Source of the DNA: Richelia sp. CSU_2_1
Lineage (GTDB): Bacteria > Cyanobacteriota > Cyanobacteriia > Cyanobacteriales > Microcoleaceae
Reading direction: 5' to 3'
Assembly (NCBI GenBank): GCA_012034575.1
Contig: JAAUPF010000004.1
Span: 16,081 to 80,080, forward strand
Length of the DNA stretch: 64,000 nt
Shown piece after piece: positions 17,015 to 26,643 of the stretch (position 1 is the first letter of the stretch; each line of letters opens with the position of its first letter). The position numbers were made by a program, and so were the translations under genes. Under the pieces are notes generated by a model. It was not told the DNA's origin, did no database searches, and saw only the letters and a list, made by a program, of their open reading frames with translations.

Positions 17015-17840
17015 AGAATTCCCCGACTAGAACGGTACTCCGTTTGGTAGTGGGATGAATGCGAGTGAGACGACGATTGAGAACCCGACAAGCCCAACAA
17101 TCGGCAGATCTCCCAAGGAGGGCTCTCATGTTGTCGCCCACAAATTCATTGTCTTATTTTATCTGAGTATTTCTGGATAAAACTATGCTATCGTAGACCC
17201 GTGATAGTTAAAGAAGCCAAGCTAAAACACGGTACAGCAGAGCAATATTCTGCCATTGATGATGCCATCCGAACAGCTCAGTTCATTCGGAACAAAGCCG
17301 TTCGCTATTGGATGGATAACCAAGGTACGAGTAAAGCCGATCTGTACAGTATATGCAAAGACTTAGCCAAAGAGTTTGACTTTGCTAAAAAGCTCAACTC
17401 CGCCGCTAGACAAGCTAGTGCTGAACGTGCTTGGGCTGCTATCTCTAGCTTCTATACCAGATGTAAAAAGGGCGAAGGAAAGAAAGGCTTTCCCAAGTTT
17501 AAAAAACATTATCGCTCTGTTGAATACAAAGTTTCAGGCTGGAAGCTATCTGACGATTGCAAATCGATCGCATTCACAGGTTGCAAGATAGAGATTTGTC
17601 GTGATACGAATGCGGCTTTAAATATCTTGCACAAAGGATTGAACATTCTTGGAGTTGAGTGGAATAAACACAGTACCTCTGGGCAAGAGGAATCTGCCGA
17701 GAAATCGGGAAAGCATGGGGAGAAGACCACCGCTGTTGCTGATAAGTAATTTGATGCAATAAGTGGACTTCAATGAGCCATGAATAAGAATCCCCCGCTA
17801 TATCGGTACTCCGATCCTTCGGCGGGAGTATGTCAAGATC
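17015..17840 (+). mobile_element. non-autonomous IS200/IS605 element with an internally deleted tnpB
   Basis: The left end resembles the left end of the element at 7.0-9.03 kb read in the other direction: GAATTCCCCGACTAGAAC then GTGGGATGAATGCGAGTGAG at about 17018-17070. The right end at 17791-17837 has CCCCCGC / GGCGGG arms and finishes GGGAGTATGTCA, the same terminal motif as 7001-7010. Between them is only a shortened tnpB. There is no tnpA, so movement would need TnpA in trans. Confidence 0.7.
17201..17749 (+). pseudogene. TnpB with in-frame internal deletion of the catalytic core
   Basis: The 182-aa product starts like a normal TnpB (LKHGTAEQYSAIDDAIRTAQFIRNKAVRYWMD, read in two parts) through the RNA-binding wedge region (AWAAISSFYTRCKKG, KGFPKFKKHYRSVEYKVSGW). 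At about residue 127 it jumps directly to the family's C-terminal end, RDTNAALNILHKGLNILGVEW. The first two RuvC acidic residues and the zinc ribbon are gone; only the last Asp remains. The reading frame is preserved across the deletion. The start is GTG. It cannot be a nuclease; an RNA-binding remnant is conceivable, but simple decay is more likely. Confidence 0.8.
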
Positions 17841-17863
17841 GAAGCATAGCGTTTCACCCAACT

Positions 17864-18508
17864 ATGGCCAGCAAATCCTCTCTGAATTTACTTTCGCACT
17901 TAACAAAACATCTACTCAAGTTTCAAAACCGACGCCAACCCGTACTGGTTTTAACAACACTTCTAGCTCTAACCAGCTCTATTTTAGTTGGGACTGCTGC
18001 TAGCTCCTCGCGAGTGGCGGCTCAAGAGAGGGAGGGGTGTTTTATGCGCACCTCATCAGGTCAAACTTTTAACTTAAGTCAATCCGTCTGCGGTTTTGTC
18101 CCCCAAGAATTGGCTCCCACTGATGCGGCTGCTGCCAAATCGGGAGTTTTTCAAGCAAAAATTAAGCGCAGGGAGGCGAATATCCCGGTAATAGAAGTTA
18201 CGTTTAACGGCAAACAAAAGTTTGAGATGATGGTGGATTCAGGAGCGAGCAAGACAGTAATTACGCCAGCAATGGCTCAAGCTTTGGGAGTTGTTCCTCA
18301 GGGAAGTATCCAAGCAAAAACTCCCAACGGAGAGGCTACTTTTGCTCTCGGTCGCCTGACTTCTATGGAAGCTGGGGGTCTGGCGATGAAAAATGTAGTT
18401 GTAGCAATCTCGCCTTCACTGGATATCGGACTTTTGGGTCAGGATTTTTTTGGCAATAAAGATGTGACAATCAAGCAAGATACGATCGAATTTCGCTCGC
18501 GATCGTAA
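17864..18508 (+). CDS. secreted or periplasmic retropepsin-like aspartic protease
   Basis: The ATG at 17864 (MASKSSLNLL) gives a 214-aa protein with a hydrophobic export segment (PVLVLTTLLALTSSILVGTAAS) ending near Ala-Ala-Gln. The mature domain has the single-domain aspartic protease pattern: FEMMVDSGASKTVITPAMAQALG with the catalytic Asp in DSGAS, and a distal block IGLLGQDFFGNKDVTIK. Retropepsin-type proteases act as dimers. The open frame begins at 17780 inside the IS right end; that extension is not likely to be translated. The native promoter would lie where the deleted IS element now ends. Confidence 0.85.
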   Translation: MASKSSLNLLSHLTKHLLKFQNRRQPVLVLTTLLALTSSILVGTAASSSRVAAQEREGCFMRTSSGQTFNLSQSVCGFVPQELAPTDAAAAKSGVFQAKIKRREANIPVIEVTFNGKQKFEMMVDSGASKTVITPAMAQALGVVPQGSIQAKTPNGEATFALGRLTSMEAGGLAMKNVVVAISPSLDIGLLGQDFFGNKDVTIKQDTIEFRSRS

Positions 18509-18510
18509 TA

Positions 18511-18613
18511 GGAAGGAAGAAGGAAGAGGGAAGAAGGAAGAGGGAAGAAGTAGGTATGAGAAAAAACCTAAAACCCAAAACTTAAAACCTAAAACCTAAA
18601 ACCTAAAACCTAA
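18511..18613. repeat. two short tandem repeat tracts (GGAAGA-type and AACCTAAA-type)
   Basis: A GGAAGAAGGAAGAGG tract (about 18511-18553) is followed by five to six copies of an 8-mer of the AACCTAAA type (18565-18612). Both tract types recur elsewhere in the window, for example at 45180-45255 and 47716-47752. Confidence 0.9.
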
Positions 18614-18632
18614 ATTTAAAATTAGTTAGCCG

Positions 18633-21464
18633 ATGAAACTAAAAATTTGCCAATTCGGGATCAGTACGGTTTGTTTGAGTTCGATCGCGATCGCCCCCGC
18701 TGTCGCCCAGATCGTCCCCGATCGCACGCTGCCAGTCAATTCTACAGTTACTGTTAGCGAAAAAACTAGCTCGATCGAGGGCGGCACTCGGGCGGGAGGC
18801 AATTTATTTCACAGCTTTCAAGAATTTTCAGTTTTGACTGGTAACACGGCTTTTTTCAACAACTCTGTAGATATCCAAAATATTTTTACCCGCGTTACGG
18901 GCGAGTCGATTTCTAATATTGACGGTACGCTCAAAGCCAACGGTACTGCAAATTTATTTTTGCTCAATCCTCACGGAATTATTTTTGGCAAGAATGCTGC
19001 ATTAAATATTGGCGGCTCGTTTGTGGCGAGTACGGCGAATGCAATACAGTTTGGCAATGGTAGGGAATTCGGCATTAATGTTGGCGGACAAAATTCACCT
19101 TTACTGTTAGTTAGCGTTCCCCTAGGATTGCAGTACGGACAAAATCCTGGAACTATTATCAACCGATCGACCGCTGGATTGGCAGTGCGATCGGGCAACA
19201 GTTTGATACTTGCCGGAGGCGATGTGAGAGCCGACGGCGGAAAATTGCTGGCTCCGGGAGGGCGAGTCGAGCTGGGAGCCTTTACAGGAGCCGAAACTGT
19301 CGGGCTGCTCTTCGGTAACAATGTGAGTTTAAATCCGATAAGTGCGATCGCCAGAGCCGATGTATCTCTCACAAACGGAGCCGAGGTGAATGCACGCGCG
19401 GGTGGCGGCGGAAATATTGCTGTCAGCGCTGGGAACTTCAGTATGTCAGGAGGAAGTACGCTACGTGCGGGAATAGCAGCAGGGTCGGGTGCGGCTGGCG
19501 CATTGGCGGGAAATATAGATGTGAATGCGACGGGGGCGATCGCTCTTGATGGTGACGGAACCTTCCTTTCTAATGCAGTGTTAGAAAACGCCACAGGCAC
19601 CGGAGGCGATGTTAACCTCACGGCCAACTCACTTACTGCAACCAACGGCGTGCAAATATATGCAGGCACTCGCGGGCAAGCAGATGCCGGCAGCGTGAAT
19701 ATGAATGTCAGCAATGCAGCCTCCTTTGACGGGGCGAAAACTTTCTCCAGCGGTGCGTACAGCCGGGTGGAAAGCGCGGGTAGGGGTCAAGGAGGCAGCG
19801 TCAATCTCACAGCAGGCTCACTTTCTGTAACTAACGGTGCTGTCCTGCAAGCGAGTACCTTCGGGCGGGGGAATGCGGGCAGCGTTAACATTAACGTGCG
19901 CGAGACAGCGATTTTTGACGGGACGACTATTGATGACAATGTTGTTTTCTCTAGCGGTATCTACAACCGAGTAGAGACAGCCAAAAGCGCAGTAGGTGAG
20001 GGAGGAAGCATTAACATCGCGGCGGGATCGCTATTTGTGACCGGCGGTGCTGTGATTACTGCCAGCACCGGAGCCCAAGGCAATGCTGGCAATTTAACAG
20101 TGATTGTCCGGGATAACATTATTTTGGATGGCGCCGGCCCGCTGTCGCCATCTTTGGGATTCTCACAATCCAGCGGTTTGTTCAGCAGTGTCAAAGAAAC
20201 TGCTGTTGGCGAAGGCGGAAATATTCGCATCTCAACTAGGTCGCTTTCGGTGACAAATAGTGCTTTGGTAATTGCCAGTGCTTTGGGTAAGGGAAACGGT
20301 GGCAGGATTTTGATTGATGCCGATACAGTCAATCTAGCAGGAGTTGACGACGGACAACCCAGCGGCATCTATAACACTACTGAGCCAACCGCAACGGGCA
20401 GAGCAGGAGAAATTACAATTAATGCTAATAGCTTGCGAGTAGCCGATGGAGCAGTTATCACTTCCCGAACTCTCAATGCCAGCGACGGCGGCAGTATTGT
20501 AATTAATGCCCGCACTTTTGAAGCGATTAACGGCGGGCAAGTTCTAACTACTGCTAATAGCCGTGGGAGCGCCGGGAATATTAATCTCAATGTTTCTGAG
20601 AGTATGATGCTTTCTGGGAGCGATCGCACTTTTGCTGGCAGAGTTTTCGATGCCGGCACAAATTTTTTACCCAACACCTTCGGTGCTGCTAGCGGAATCT
20701 ATGCCAATACATCAGCAAATTCTACAGGTGCGGGCGGCAGTTTAAACGTTCAAACCGGACAGTTAACTGTCCGAGAAGGAGCAGAAGTTACTGTTAGTTC
20801 GGATGGCAAAGGAGCGGCTGGGAATTTGAGAATTGATGCACGATCGATTCGTTTGGATGGCGGCGCAATTAAAGCGACAACTCAAGCCGGAAATTTCGGC
20901 AACATTACATTGCAAGCACCCGATCTGCGAATGCAGGGCAACAGTCAAATTACTACTAATGCGTTCGGCACTGCCATCGGCGGCAATATTAACATCGACA
21001 CTCAGTTCTTAATTGCTAAAGAAAATAGCGACATTCGCGCCAATGCCGTTCGCGGTCGCGGAGGAAATATTGTAATTAATGCTGAAGGTATTTTTCGCTC
21101 TTTGGACAGCGACATTGACGCCAGTTCGGAATTAGGAATTGACGGCAACGTAGAACTCAGAACACCCGCTACAGATCCCGTACAAGGATTGAATCTGCCA
21201 GAAAATCCCGGAGTTCCGGCGCAGTTAACGCAAGCTTGCGAAGCTAGTCCCAGAAGGGCAAGTCGGTTTGTAATTACCGGGCGCGGTGGTTTGCCTCCCG
21301 CTCCCAGGGAGCTAGTTAGCGGCGATAATAACTATCAGATACCGGAGCAGCTTGTGGAAGCTCAAGGCTGGATTATTAACAGCAAAGGTGAGGTGGAATT
21401 GGTGGTAAATTCGCCGGAGGTTGTGCCTTACAGCCCCGGCGCTGCGCCGCCTATTTGTGAGTGA
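18633..21464 (+). CDS. two-partner-secretion (filamentous haemagglutinin N-terminal) domain exoprotein, S-layer-like family
   Basis: The 943-aa protein begins with a signal peptide (CLSSIAIAPAVAQ) and a TPS domain: TVTVSEKTSSIEGG, NLFHSFQEFSV and NLFLLNPHGIIFG, the family's NP(N/H)G(I/V) block. The rest is a long beta-helix of repeated segments of about 70 residues with the pattern GGSVNLTAGSLSVTNGAVL then TFGRGNAGSVNINV. The tail contains the cyanobacterial signature SRFVITGRGGLPPAPRE. Such proteins are exported through a TpsB outer-membrane pore. No tpsB lies next to it; the Omp85 protein at 61.3 kb has a BamA-like layout and is not an obvious partner. The inferred role is a surface adhesin. 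Confidence 0.9.
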   Translation: MKLKICQFGISTVCLSSIAIAPAVAQIVPDRTLPVNSTVTVSEKTSSIEGGTRAGGNLFHSFQEFSVLTGNTAFFNNSVDIQNIFTRVTGESISNIDGTLKANGTANLFLLNPHGIIFGKNAALNIGGSFVASTANAIQFGNGREFGINVGGQNSPLLLVSVPLGLQYGQNPGTIINRSTAGLAVRSGNSLILAGGDVRADGGKLLAPGGRVELGAFTGAETVGLLFGNNVSLNPISAIARADVSLTNGAEVNARAGGGGNIAVSAGNFSMSGGSTLRAGIAAGSGAAGALAGNIDVNATGAIALDGDGTFLSNAVLENATGTGGDVNLTANSLTATNGVQIYAGTRGQADAGSVNMNVSNAASFDGAKTFSSGAYSRVESAGRGQGGSVNLTAGSLSVTNGAVLQASTFGRGNAGSVNINVRETAIFDGTTIDDNVVFSSGIYNRVETAKSAVGEGGSINIAAGSLFVTGGAVITASTGAQGNAGNLTVIVRDNIILDGAGPLSPSLGFSQSSGLFSSVKETAVGEGGNIRISTRSLSVTNSALVIASALGKGNGGRILIDADTVNLAGVDDGQPSGIYNTTEPTATGRAGEITINANSLRVADGAVITSRTLNASDGGSIVINARTFEAINGGQVLTTANSRGSAGNINLNVSESMMLSGSDRTFAGRVFDAGTNFLPNTFGAASGIYANTSANSTGAGGSLNVQTGQLTVREGAEVTVSSDGKGAAGNLRIDARSIRLDGGAIKATTQAGNFGNITLQAPDLRMQGNSQITTNAFGTAIGGNINIDTQFLIAKENSDIRANAVRGRGGNIVINAEGIFRSLDSDIDASSELGIDGNVELRTPATDPVQGLNLPENPGVPAQLTQACEASPRRASRFVITGRGGLPPAPRELVSGDNNYQIPEQLVEAQGWIINSKGEVELVVNSPEVVPYSPGAAPPICE

Positions 21465-21474
21465 TATTATGTTC

Positions 21475-21530
21475 GTTTGTAGTGAAGACTTGAGTCCTCA
21501 AAAAGAAGGACGGAAGTCCTGACTGCGAAA
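21475..21530. repeat. dispersed repeat of the GTTTGTAGTGAGGACT... type
   Basis: This copy reads TTTGTAGTGAAGACTTGAGTCC and then GGACGGAAGTCCTGACTGCG. It lies between the converging TPS exoprotein and hybrid kinase genes. Confidence 0.8.
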
Positions 21531-21538
21531 TGTTTTTG

Positions 21539-24500
21539 TTATGAAACTAAACTTTTTACGGCTGCTATTAATTCATCGGGCTCTGCGGGTTTAGCAAGGT
21601 GGCGCTGGAATCCGGCAGATATGGCACCTTGTCGATCGACCTCTCCAGCGTAAGCCGTGAGCGCGATCGCGGGAATTTCTCCGCCTCGATCGGCCGATTG
21701 CCTTCTCAGCAGTCGCATTAGCATATAACCGTCCATTTCCGGCATCCCGATATCGCAAACCAACACGTCGGGTAATGACTGTTCGATCGACTTGAGGGCT
21801 TCGAGTGCAGAAGAGGCTATGCTAACCCCTGCACCCGCATCCTCCAAAATAAACGACACAATATCCCGAATATCCGGTTCGTCGTCCACCACCAAAATCC
21901 GCAATCCGGTAAGATCGATCGTTGAAGTTGCCGGCGAATTATCTCTCGGTGTTTGAGTGGGAGCCTGTATCAACGGGAACCTGACGGTAAAAGTAGCGCC
22001 CAAACCTTCACCCGGACTCTCGGCCCCAACAGTGCCACCGTGCAGTTCTGTAAGGTAGCGGACGATCGCCAGCCCCAATCCCAAACCGCCAAACTTGCGA
22101 GTTGTCGTGCCGTCTTCCTGCCGGAAATAGTCAAATACGTAGGGCAAAAACTCCGGTTTGATACCTTTACCGCGATCGATAACTTGAATTTGAGCGCAAG
22201 TATCAATTTGTTCCAAGCGAATTTCTACTGACTCTCCTGTTGGGGTGAATTTTATAGCGTTGGAAAGCAAGTTCCAAATCACCTGCTGCAAGCGCGCCGA
22301 GTCTCCCAAAATTTTTCCCGCCGGTAAGTTTAAGCATTTTTGAATTTGAATGCCTTTCGCTTCTGCTGCCAGCTTGACGGTTTCCATAGCAGATTCAACG
22401 GTATTTGTCAAGGGAACGGGAACTTGATTTAACACCAGCTTGCCTTGCAAAATCCGAGAGACATCGAGCAAATCTTCAATTAGTTGAGTTTGCAGTCTGG
22501 CATTGCGCTCGATCGTTTCTAAAGCCAGCTTGGTTTTTTGCGGGTCGAGGCGGCCCGATTGCAGCAGCTTCGACCAGCCGAGAATCGGATTCAGGGGCGA
22601 TCGCAATTCGTGGGACAGCACCGCCAAAAACTCATCTTTGATGCGGTTGGCTTTTTCGGCTTCGGCTCTGGCTGCTTTCTCCTGTTCCAGCACCCGATCG
22701 CGCTCGGCCTCTGCTTGCTTGCGATCGGTAATGTCAATCACCGAACCCACATAACCTTGGAATTCACCGCCAGCCCCAAATCGCGGGCTAGCAGCATCGA
22801 TCGCCCAAATATACTCGCCGTCAAAGCGCCGCAAGCGGTACTCCAGGCGGAACGGTTCCCGGCGATCGTTCGCTGCCAAAAAAGCACGCTCTGCAGACTC
22901 GCAGTCCTCTGGATGCGTCACCTTCAGCCATCCAAAACCCAAACTCGATGCCTCTGTTTGACCTGTAAACTCGTACCAACTTTGGCTCAGATAGGTGCAG
23001 TAGCCCGTCGGATCTGTGACCCAAACCATGAAAGGAGCATTGTCTGCCAAGTTGCGGAACTGTTCTTCGCTGTCTCGCAGCGCTGCTTCAGCTTGCTTGC
23101 GGTCTTGAATATCTGTGGCAGTACCGAACCATTTGATGATTTGACCGCATTCGCCGGCGATCGGGATGGCTTGGTGCAAATGCCAGCGGTAGGTGCCGTC
23201 GCACCTGCGCAGCCGACCTTCAGCTTGGTAATCGCTCCCCGTTTGTTGTGCGGCCCTCCAGCAAGCCCCCAGTTCCGGCAAATCTTCTGGATGAACGATC
23301 GCCTGCCAGCCCTGGGCTTGCACTTCGGCGAGTGTCTGCCCGGTGTAGGTTGACCAGCGCTGGTTGACATCTAGCAAGTTGCCTTGGATGCCGGCTGTCC
23401 ACACCAACTGCGGGATCGATTCTACGAGATAGCGGTAGCGTTCCTCGCTCTCTTGCAGTTGCGATAAAGCAAGTTTGCGATCGGTAATATTTGTGGTAAA
23501 ACCGACAACCGCAATAATTTTTCCATTCTCGTCCCGCTGCAAACAACCGCGTTCCCACACATCTACCCAGCTACCGTCTTGATGGCGCACGCGGTATTCG
23601 TCTTGGTAGCGATCGGCACTAGCAAGAGATGCCAGCTTGGACTGCAAATAGATTAAGTCGTCGGGATGAATGCGCTCGGCCCACCACTCCCGCGTAGCCT
23701 CTGCGTCTTCCGGCTTGACTCCGAGAAGCTGAAACAATCCCTCGGAACGGTAGACTGAGTTCTCTGACAGGTTCCACTCAAACACGATGCCATCGACTGC
23801 CTGCATTGCTGCCTGAAATCGTTCGTTGAGCTGGCGCAGGGCGGCTTCTGCTCGTTTTTGGGCGGTAATGTCCTGAAAAATCACCACGATCTCGCTGACG
23901 CTGCCATTGTCTCCGTAGAGGGGAGCCGCCGACAGGCTGACAATTACCTTTGAGCCGTCCTGTTTTTGACGGTAGGTTTCCATACCGAGAAATGTTTCTC
24001 CGCGAGCAGTGGCTTCGCGCAATTGGAGGCATTCGTTGAGTTGTTCCTGGGAAACGATCGGAATTGGCCGACCCAAAACCTCCGATTCGCTCCAACCAAA
24101 CAGGCTTTCTGCAGCTTGGTTCCAGAGTTTGACCTCGGCATCTGGTTTAATTAGGGCGATCGCTAAAGGCGAGGCTGCAATTAGTGTGCTTAAGGTTTGA
24201 TTGGTTTGTCGCAGTTGCTGTTCGATGCGCTTGCGATCGGTAATATCGATTCCAACTCCCAAAAGTTGTCGCACCCTGCCTTCTGGCGTTCTGCTGAAGA
24301 CAACCGTGCGACTGAGGAACCAGCGCCATTGGCCGCGGGCATTTTGGAGGCGGATTTCGATTTCGATCGCCTCTGGTGGCTTTGAAGCGTTGCAGCGTTC
24401 TAGGTGCGCTGCGATTTGCGGTATATCGTCTGGATGCACCGTTTTTGGTATTACCTCAGACCCCATCTCCAGCATTTGCTCTGCCGTGTATCCCAGCAGT

Positions 24501-26368
24501 TTGCCCACCTGAGGGTTGATGTAAACGTGGCGCTGCTCGATCGCATCGTAAACGGACAGCACGCCGGGGAGGGTTTCTGCGACTTGTTGGTTGAAGCGCT
24601 GGCTTTCTTGCAGGGCTGCTTCAGTTTGTTTGAGAGCGGTAATATCGGTGTTAGTACCGACCCACTCTACGATCTTCCCGGACTCATCTTTTAATGGTAC
24701 GGCGCGGCAGAGATACCACCGATCGACTCCATCGCAATGCCGCCAGCGAAACTCTGTCTCGTAAGGCACTCCCGCCGCGATTGCGGTTTCCCACTGTTGC
24801 TGAATCGAGTTTTTATCGTCGGGATGCACCCGATCCCAACCGCTTGCCATTGCTTCGGCAAAGGAAACGCCGTAGTAGTTCAGCCACTGCTGGTTGCTGA
24901 AACGGAATTCCTGGGAGGCTCCCATCACCCAAATGGCGTGGGGAATGGCATCAATTAGGGATTGCAACTGCTGTTGGGAATTTGCTAGGGCTGCTGCGGT
25001 TTGTTGGCGATCGGTGATGTCGATCGCCAAGACTGAGAGTCCGCCGTTCCAGGGAGAAACGCGCAAATCGAACCAGCGCTGCCAAGTCGGGTAGAAATAT
25101 TCAAACTGCACGGGTGTTTGCTCCCTCAAAGCCCGATCGAACTCCACCCAAACCTCAGTACCCACAGTATCTGAGAACAGCTCCCAAATGCAGCGACCCA
25201 GAACCTGTTCTCGTCGCATTCCCACGAGCTCGCAGTAGCGATCGTTGGTGTAGGTGTAGCGCCAATCGCGATCGAGGGTAAAAAATCCGTCTCGGATACT
25301 TGACAAAATGCTTTCAATCTGCAAGCAAGGTGCGATCGGGGGCGGGCGATCGACTTTAAGGCACAAATGTTGTTGGCAATCACGGGCGTTGGCGATCGCA
25401 GTTGTTACTTGTCCCGCCGCTAAATCGAAAAAGCCCCGGAGATCGCCATCTAATGCCCGCAGGGGGCTGACTCCGATAATTATTACCCCTAAGGTTTCGG
25501 GCGATCGCACCAAGGGGATAACTGCTGCGGTGTGGGGAGATTGCGCCCCCGCGCCCCCCGGTAAAAGTCCGAATTTTGTTTCTAAATCTTCAAGGATTTG
25601 GGTTTTGCCTGCTGCGATTGCTGGCTGCAATTGCCAGTTGTCGGGGGTTGTGGCGGATGTCAGATCGATCGACTCCGGGCTGGCGATCGTCCCGGCTGCT
25701 AATCCGATCGTACTTGCCAGCTTTGCCGATCGGCCGCCGTCTTCTAACAGGTAAAACAAAGCAAACGGAATGTCGGGATTGCTGCTCAGTACGACTGCGG
25801 AAATTTCGCAGGCTGCTGCTGGTGTTTTGGTAGCAATTGTTGCTGCAGCTAATTCGCGCAGGGCTGCGAAGCGGCGATCGCCCAAAACCCGCTGGGTGTC
25901 ATCGATGCAGGTGCAGAAAACGCCTGCAACTTTGCCGCCATCGCTGCTTGCCGGACTGCAGGAAAAGGTAAAATAGGTTTCTTCTGGATATCCGTTGCGT
26001 TCCACAATTAACGGTAATTCGCGATTCCAGGTCGATCGACCTTCCTGCAAAACTGCTGCTGTTTGCGGGCCGATCGTGTCCCAAATTTGGGCCCACACTT
26101 CTGATGCCGATCGGCCGAGGGCTTCGGGGTGGTGCTTGCCGAGTACAGGAATGCCAGCATCGTTATAAAAGTTGGTGAGGTGTTCTCCCCACCAGAGAAA
26201 CATCGGGTAGGAAGAAATCAAGAGCGATCGCACTGCGTTTTTTAAGCTAGAAGGCCAGTTTTCAACGGCACCTAGGGGTGTTTGCGACCAATCGCGCGAT
26301 CGCATCAGCCCTCCCATTTCGCCACCGCCTGCAAAGATATCTTCAGCTACTGATACTTCTCGCTCCAC
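21539..26368 (-). CDS. multi-PAS hybrid sensor histidine kinase with C-terminal receiver
   Basis: The 1609-aa protein opens with a PAS-like region (SRDWSQTPLGAVENWPSSLK, typical of a cyanobacterial/proteobacterial sensor group) and a GAF-like stretch (about 150-335). It continues with seven or so PAS/PAC units, each closed by an ITDRK-type motif, up to about residue 1230. The HisKA box is FLAVLSHELRSPLNPILGW (His about 1251). The HATPase domain shows NLLSNAIKF and GLGLGLAIV. The receiver begins LRILVVDDEPDIRDIV, with the phosphoacceptor Asp about 1538 in VCDIGMPEMDG. It has no membrane helix, so it is a soluble cytoplasmic sensor; the signal is unknown. Confidence 0.93.
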   Translation of the reverse strand: MEREVSVAEDIFAGGGEMGGLMRSRDWSQTPLGAVENWPSSLKNAVRSLLISSYPMFLWWGEHLTNFYNDAGIPVLGKHHPEALGRSASEVWAQIWDTIGPQTAAVLQEGRSTWNRELPLIVERNGYPEETYFTFSCSPASSDGGKVAGVFCTCIDDTQRVLGDRRFAALRELAAATIATKTPAAACEISAVVLSSNPDIPFALFYLLEDGGRSAKLASTIGLAAGTIASPESIDLTSATTPDNWQLQPAIAAGKTQILEDLETKFGLLPGGAGAQSPHTAAVIPLVRSPETLGVIIIGVSPLRALDGDLRGFFDLAAGQVTTAIANARDCQQHLCLKVDRPPPIAPCLQIESILSSIRDGFFTLDRDWRYTYTNDRYCELVGMRREQVLGRCIWELFSDTVGTEVWVEFDRALREQTPVQFEYFYPTWQRWFDLRVSPWNGGLSVLAIDITDRQQTAAALANSQQQLQSLIDAIPHAIWVMGASQEFRFSNQQWLNYYGVSFAEAMASGWDRVHPDDKNSIQQQWETAIAAGVPYETEFRWRHCDGVDRWYLCRAVPLKDESGKIVEWVGTNTDITALKQTEAALQESQRFNQQVAETLPGVLSVYDAIEQRHVYINPQVGKLLGYTAEQMLEMGSEVIPKTVHPDDIPQIAAHLERCNASKPPEAIEIEIRLQNARGQWRWFLSRTVVFSRTPEGRVRQLLGVGIDITDRKRIEQQLRQTNQTLSTLIAASPLAIALIKPDAEVKLWNQAAESLFGWSESEVLGRPIPIVSQEQLNECLQLREATARGETFLGMETYRQKQDGSKVIVSLSAAPLYGDNGSVSEIVVIFQDITAQKRAEAALRQLNERFQAAMQAVDGIVFEWNLSENSVYRSEGLFQLLGVKPEDAEATREWWAERIHPDDLIYLQSKLASLASADRYQDEYRVRHQDGSWVDVWERGCLQRDENGKIIAVVGFTTNITDRKLALSQLQESEERYRYLVESIPQLVWTAGIQGNLLDVNQRWSTYTGQTLAEVQAQGWQAIVHPEDLPELGACWRAAQQTGSDYQAEGRLRRCDGTYRWHLHQAIPIAGECGQIIKWFGTATDIQDRKQAEAALRDSEEQFRNLADNAPFMVWVTDPTGYCTYLSQSWYEFTGQTEASSLGFGWLKVTHPEDCESAERAFLAANDRREPFRLEYRLRRFDGEYIWAIDAASPRFGAGGEFQGYVGSVIDITDRKQAEAERDRVLEQEKAARAEAEKANRIKDEFLAVLSHELRSPLNPILGWSKLLQSGRLDPQKTKLALETIERNARLQTQLIEDLLDVSRILQGKLVLNQVPVPLTNTVESAMETVKLAAEAKGIQIQKCLNLPAGKILGDSARLQQVIWNLLSNAIKFTPTGESVEIRLEQIDTCAQIQVIDRGKGIKPEFLPYVFDYFRQEDGTTTRKFGGLGLGLAIVRYLTELHGGTVGAESPGEGLGATFTVRFPLIQAPTQTPRDNSPATSTIDLTGLRILVVDDEPDIRDIVSFILEDAGAGVSIASSALEALKSIEQSLPDVLVCDIGMPEMDGYMLMRLLRRQSADRGGEIPAIALTAYAGEVDRQGAISAGFQRHLAKPAEPDELIAAVKSLVS

Positions 26369-26530
26369 AGTTTTTGTTCCTGCTATCTCAAAACTGGATA
26401 CTTATCTAAATATGATTTTTTGTTGTCGCAGGCAGTTAAATATTTACAATACGATCGGATGTCTGGCTTGCCGGTGCTTAGCAAAAATACTGCTTTATTC
26501 ATACTGCATCAGTGGTCTCGCTTGCCTCTA

Positions 26531-26552
26531 CCACAGGGAAGATTTCCTGTGG
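26531..26552. repeat. 7-bp perfect hairpin, possible terminator
   Basis: CCACAGG-GAAGATTT-CCTGTGG lies in the spacer between trpD and the hybrid kinase. An A7 run sits about 10 bp downstream on the + strand. Neither flanking gene ends here in a way that makes it a clear terminator. Confidence 0.4.
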
Positions 26553-26643
26553 CAATTCTTAAAAAAATCTCAAATCCCTCGCTCTCCCCAATCTCAAAAC
26601 AATCTAAAATCTAAAATCTAAAATCGCTCGATCGTCCGTTATT

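Noticed and set aside
18971..19714. 247-codon minus-strand frame rich in Pro/Ala
   Set aside because: Antisense shadow of the repetitive TPS exoprotein gene; no homology.
26412..26621. 69- and 64-codon plus-strand frames between the hybrid kinase and trpD
   Set aside because: They overlap each other and end in an AATCTAAA repeat; no coding signature.
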